Shown here: positions 6,270 to 7,722 of the stretch, in pieces
Layout: every line of letters starts with the position of its first letter
How positions within the stretch are numbered: the first letter of the stretch is position 1
Assembly (NCBI GenBank): GCA_945861165.1
Contig: CAMATO010000045.1
Location: forward strand, 1-7,722
From: Bifidobacterium breve
GTDB lineage: Bacteria > Actinomycetota > Actinomycetes > S36-B12 > UBA5976
Direction of reading: 5' to 3'
Length of the DNA: 7,722 nt
Program-made: the position numbers and the translations under genes
Notes under the pieces: generated by a model
Seen by the model: only the letters and a program-made list of their open reading frames with translations
What the model was told of the DNA's origin: nothing
The model's database searches: none

Positions 6270-7184
6270 CTAAACTCCTGTGGCGCCATTAGCAAAAACA
6301 ACATTTGGCTTAAGCATGACACCATCACCATGAGCTAATGCAATCAGACTTGGAGTTTTATCAATTACAGCTAAAATATCAGCCGGTGTATGAGCAATTC
6401 GAACACTTCTGCCCTGAACAAAATCTTGCGCTTCAGCCATGCCTATGGTCACACTTGGAAAAATAGATGTGGCAACTTGAGCCATAGAAATTATTGGTAA
6501 ATTTCCTGGTTTCAAATCAGCAAGTTTTTGTGCTTTAGTAATTGACCATTGACCTGATTGAGTTCTACGCAAACTGGTTAAATGCCCACCAACTTCTAGA
6601 TTGTTTCCCAAATCTCTAGCAAGTGCTCTTATATAAGTTCCACTTGAACAGTGAACTGTAACTGCTACATCAATAAATTCTGCAACTCTTTCTATTTCAT
6701 GTACATCTATGGCACTAATGTGAACATCTCTTGCTGCAAGTTCAACTTTTTCTCCTTGCCGAACCAAATCATAAGCTCTTTTACCATCTACTTTTATGGC
6801 ACTTACCGAAGATGGAATTTGTTGTATATCGCCTACAAATTTTTCAAGGCCGTTTTTTATGTGTTCTTCAGAAATATTCTTGCAGTCACTTGTTGCAATA
6901 ATTTCACCCTGGGCATCATCTGTAGTTCTAGATTGACCTAGTCGAATTGTTGCTTGGTAAGTTTTATTATCTGAAACTATAAAAGTTAATAATCTTGTAG
7001 CTTTTCCTAAACCAACTACTAACACTCCTGTTGCATCGGGATCAAGAGTTCCTGCATGGCCAACTTTTTTAGTGTTGGCTAATTTTCTAATTTGGTGCAC
7101 CACATCATGGGATGTCATTCCTGCTGGTTTGTCAACAATGACAAAACCATGAATTTCGTTAGCTATTTGCTTTATTTGATTCAT
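6270..7184 (-). CDS. truB: tRNA pseudouridine(55) synthase TruB
   Basis: TruB makes pseudouridine 55 in the T-loop of tRNAs and acts as a tRNA-folding chaperone. With the chosen start it has 304 residues, close to actinobacterial homologues. Visible motifs are GFVIVDKPAGMTSHD at 13-27, the catalytic motif GHAGTLDPDATG at 42-53 with Asp48 as nucleophile, and the conserved KTY with Tyr76. Further along are IPSSVSAIKVDGKRAYDLVR at 123-142 and CSSGTYIRALARDLG at 179-193. A C-terminal PUA-like segment (about 245-304) ends in LKPNVVF. The frame is open to a TTG at 7241 and has an ATG at 7223. I chose the ATG at 7184 because the homologous part begins soon after it and overlap with rbfA falls to 26 bp. 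Its Shine-Dalgarno (AAAG) is weak, so coupling with rbfA is likely. The enzyme call is secure; the start is less so. Confidence 0.95.
   Translation of the reverse strand: MNQIKQIANEIHGFVIVDKPAGMTSHDVVHQIRKLANTKKVGHAGTLDPDATGVLVVGLGKATRLLTFIVSDNKTYQATIRLGQSRTTDDAQGEIIATSDCKNISEEHIKNGLEKFVGDIQQIPSSVSAIKVDGKRAYDLVRQGEKVELAARDVHISAIDVHEIERVAEFIDVAVTVHCSSGTYIRALARDLGNNLEVGGHLTSLRRTQSGQWSITKAQKLADLKPGNLPIISMAQVATSIFPSVTIGMAEAQDFVQGRSVRIAHTPADILAVIDKTPSLIALAHGDGVMLKPNVVFANGATGV
6275..6279 (-). promoter_or_regulatory. Shine-Dalgarno sequence of ribF inside the truB end
   Basis: AGGAG on the minus strand, 13 nt before the ribF ATG and just before the truB TAG stop (6270-6272). The spacing is longer than ideal. 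The overlap with truB coding sequence fits coupled translation of the two genes. Confidence 0.6.
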
Positions 7185-7602
7185 CGCGTTCTTTATGTCG
7201 GTAAGGATCTTCCCCTGCTGCATATTTTCCGGCTTTAGCAATATTTTGTAATTCTTGATCTCTTTCTTGGGCTGTTCTTAAAACTTCTGAAATATGAATT
7301 GCGTTTTCAGGAATTCCATCAAGCAAGAATTGTAAAGAAGGAGTGTGTCTAATTCCTAAAGCTTTACCAACTTCACTTCGAAGCATTCCTTTGGCAGATT
7401 CCAAAGCAGCTTTAGTGCTATCTCTTTTATCGTCATCTCCTAAAACTGTATAAAAAACAGTTGCTTCTCTTAAATCTCCGGTGATGCGAACTTCAGTAAT
7501 AGTCACAAAACCTAAACGGGGATCTTTAACTCTGGTGTCTAAGAACAGAGCAACTGTTTCTTTGATTCGATCAGCGACTCTTCGAACTCGTGCTTGACTC
7601 AT
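7159..7602 (-). CDS. rbfA: 30S ribosome-binding factor A
   Basis: RbfA binds immature 30S subunits near the 16S rRNA 5' end helix and helps their maturation; it is also linked to growth in the cold. The 147-residue protein has the actinobacterial start SQARVRRVADRIKE, then RVKDPRLGFVTITEVRITGD at about 24-43. ATVFYTVLGD follows at about 47-56, and the KH-like core has the diagnostic Ala-Lys-Gly kink at 70-72 in LESAKGMLRSEVG. LLDGIPENAIHI lies at about 93-104, and the tail is charged and probably unstructured. Length is normal. The ATG at 7602 is 6 bp after the infB stop with no visible Shine-Dalgarno, so it is probably translated by coupling with infB. Its 3' end overlaps truB by 26 bp. The infB-rbfA-truB order is a classic bacterial translation operon. 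Confidence 0.98.
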   Translation of the reverse strand: MSQARVRRVADRIKETVALFLDTRVKDPRLGFVTITEVRITGDLREATVFYTVLGDDDKRDSTKAALESAKGMLRSEVGKALGIRHTPSLQFLLDGIPENAIHISEVLRTAQERDQELQNIAKAGKYAAGEDPYRHKERDESNKANS

Positions 7603-7608
7603 AATCGT

Positions 7609-7722
7609 TTAAGCGCGAGGCTTTTCGCGTAGTTCGTAGGTTTCAATGATGTATTCAACTTTTAAGTCGTTGAAACCATCAAATGAAATACCGCCCTCGA
7701 AGCCATCCTTTAACTCTGAAAC
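7609..7722 (-). CDS. infB: Translation initiation factor IF-2, C-terminal end (partial)
   Basis: The window edge cuts this gene; 37 codons and a TAA stop (7609-7611) are visible. The peptide starts VSELKDGFEGGISFDGFNDL and ends in KVEYIIETYELREKPRA. This matches the last part of domain IV of IF-2, whose conserved form has a Gly-Phe-Glu-Cys/Gly-Gly-Ile turn, then Asn-Asp-(Ile/Leu)-Lys, then (Ile/Leu)-Glu-X-(Phe/Tyr)-Glu. That domain binds the formyl-methionyl end of initiator tRNA. IF-2 is a GTPase guiding initiator tRNA to the 30S subunit, but its GTPase domain is outside the window. Its place directly upstream of rbfA supports the call. Here the turn reads Glu-Gly-Gly, as in many actinobacteria, instead of Glu-Cys-Gly. 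Confidence 0.93.
   Translation of the reverse strand, partial: VSELKDGFEGGISFDGFNDLKVEYIIETYELREKPRA

Noticed and set aside
6651..6941. Plus-strand 96-codon frame rich in Cys, Phe, Tyr and Asn, opposite truB
   Set aside because: Composition is that of a reverse-complement shadow of an AT-rich gene; the truB frame on the other strand is conserved throughout.

Overview
This window is a piece of a low-GC actinobacterial chromosome (about 40% GC by eye). The minus-strand gene order is infB - rbfA - truB - ribF - rpsO - pnp - M16 zinc peptidase - dapB. That order, together with the actinobacterial style of the proteins (a 247-residue DapB, TruB with an actinobacterial-type C-terminus, PNPase with a TSEFITALQLDTK segment), is typical of Actinobacteria. 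The AT-rich composition, very short intergenic gaps and overlapping ends point to a small streamlined genome, for example a freshwater acI/Nanopelagicales-type lineage. That placement is an inference from composition and compactness, not from a marker search.

Layout: positions 1-459 on the plus strand hold the 3' end of azlC and the whole of azlD, a two-part branched-chain amino acid exporter. They run tail-to-tail into dapB, and the two convergent genes overlap by 12 bp. Everything from 448 to 7722 reads on the minus strand. In transcription order these are the IF-2 C-terminus (7609-7722), rbfA (7159-7602), truB (6270-7184), ribF (5317-6261), rpsO (4931-5200), pnp (2523-4727), an M16 metallopeptidase (1196-2515) and dapB (448-1191). 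Gaps are 6, -26, 8, 116, 203, 7 and 4 bp, so only two real intergenic regions exist: the rpsO leader and the rpsO-pnp spacer.

Functionally the cluster covers translation initiation (IF-2), 30S maturation (RbfA, S15), tRNA modification (TruB), flavin cofactor synthesis (RibF), RNA turnover (PNPase), a zinc peptidase and lysine/peptidoglycan precursor synthesis (DapB). The gene content is ordinary and conserved, and I see no hidden novel system, mobile element, CRISPR, tRNA or rRNA gene. The parts worth a second look are the two non-coding leaders. The rpsO leader can form two mutually exclusive folds, one a three-way junction that would suit S15 autoregulation. The pnp leader has a perfect 7-bp hairpin, an 11-bp palindrome and a short stem that covers the pnp Shine-Dalgarno. 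No convincing intrinsic terminator or sigma-70-type promoter was found.
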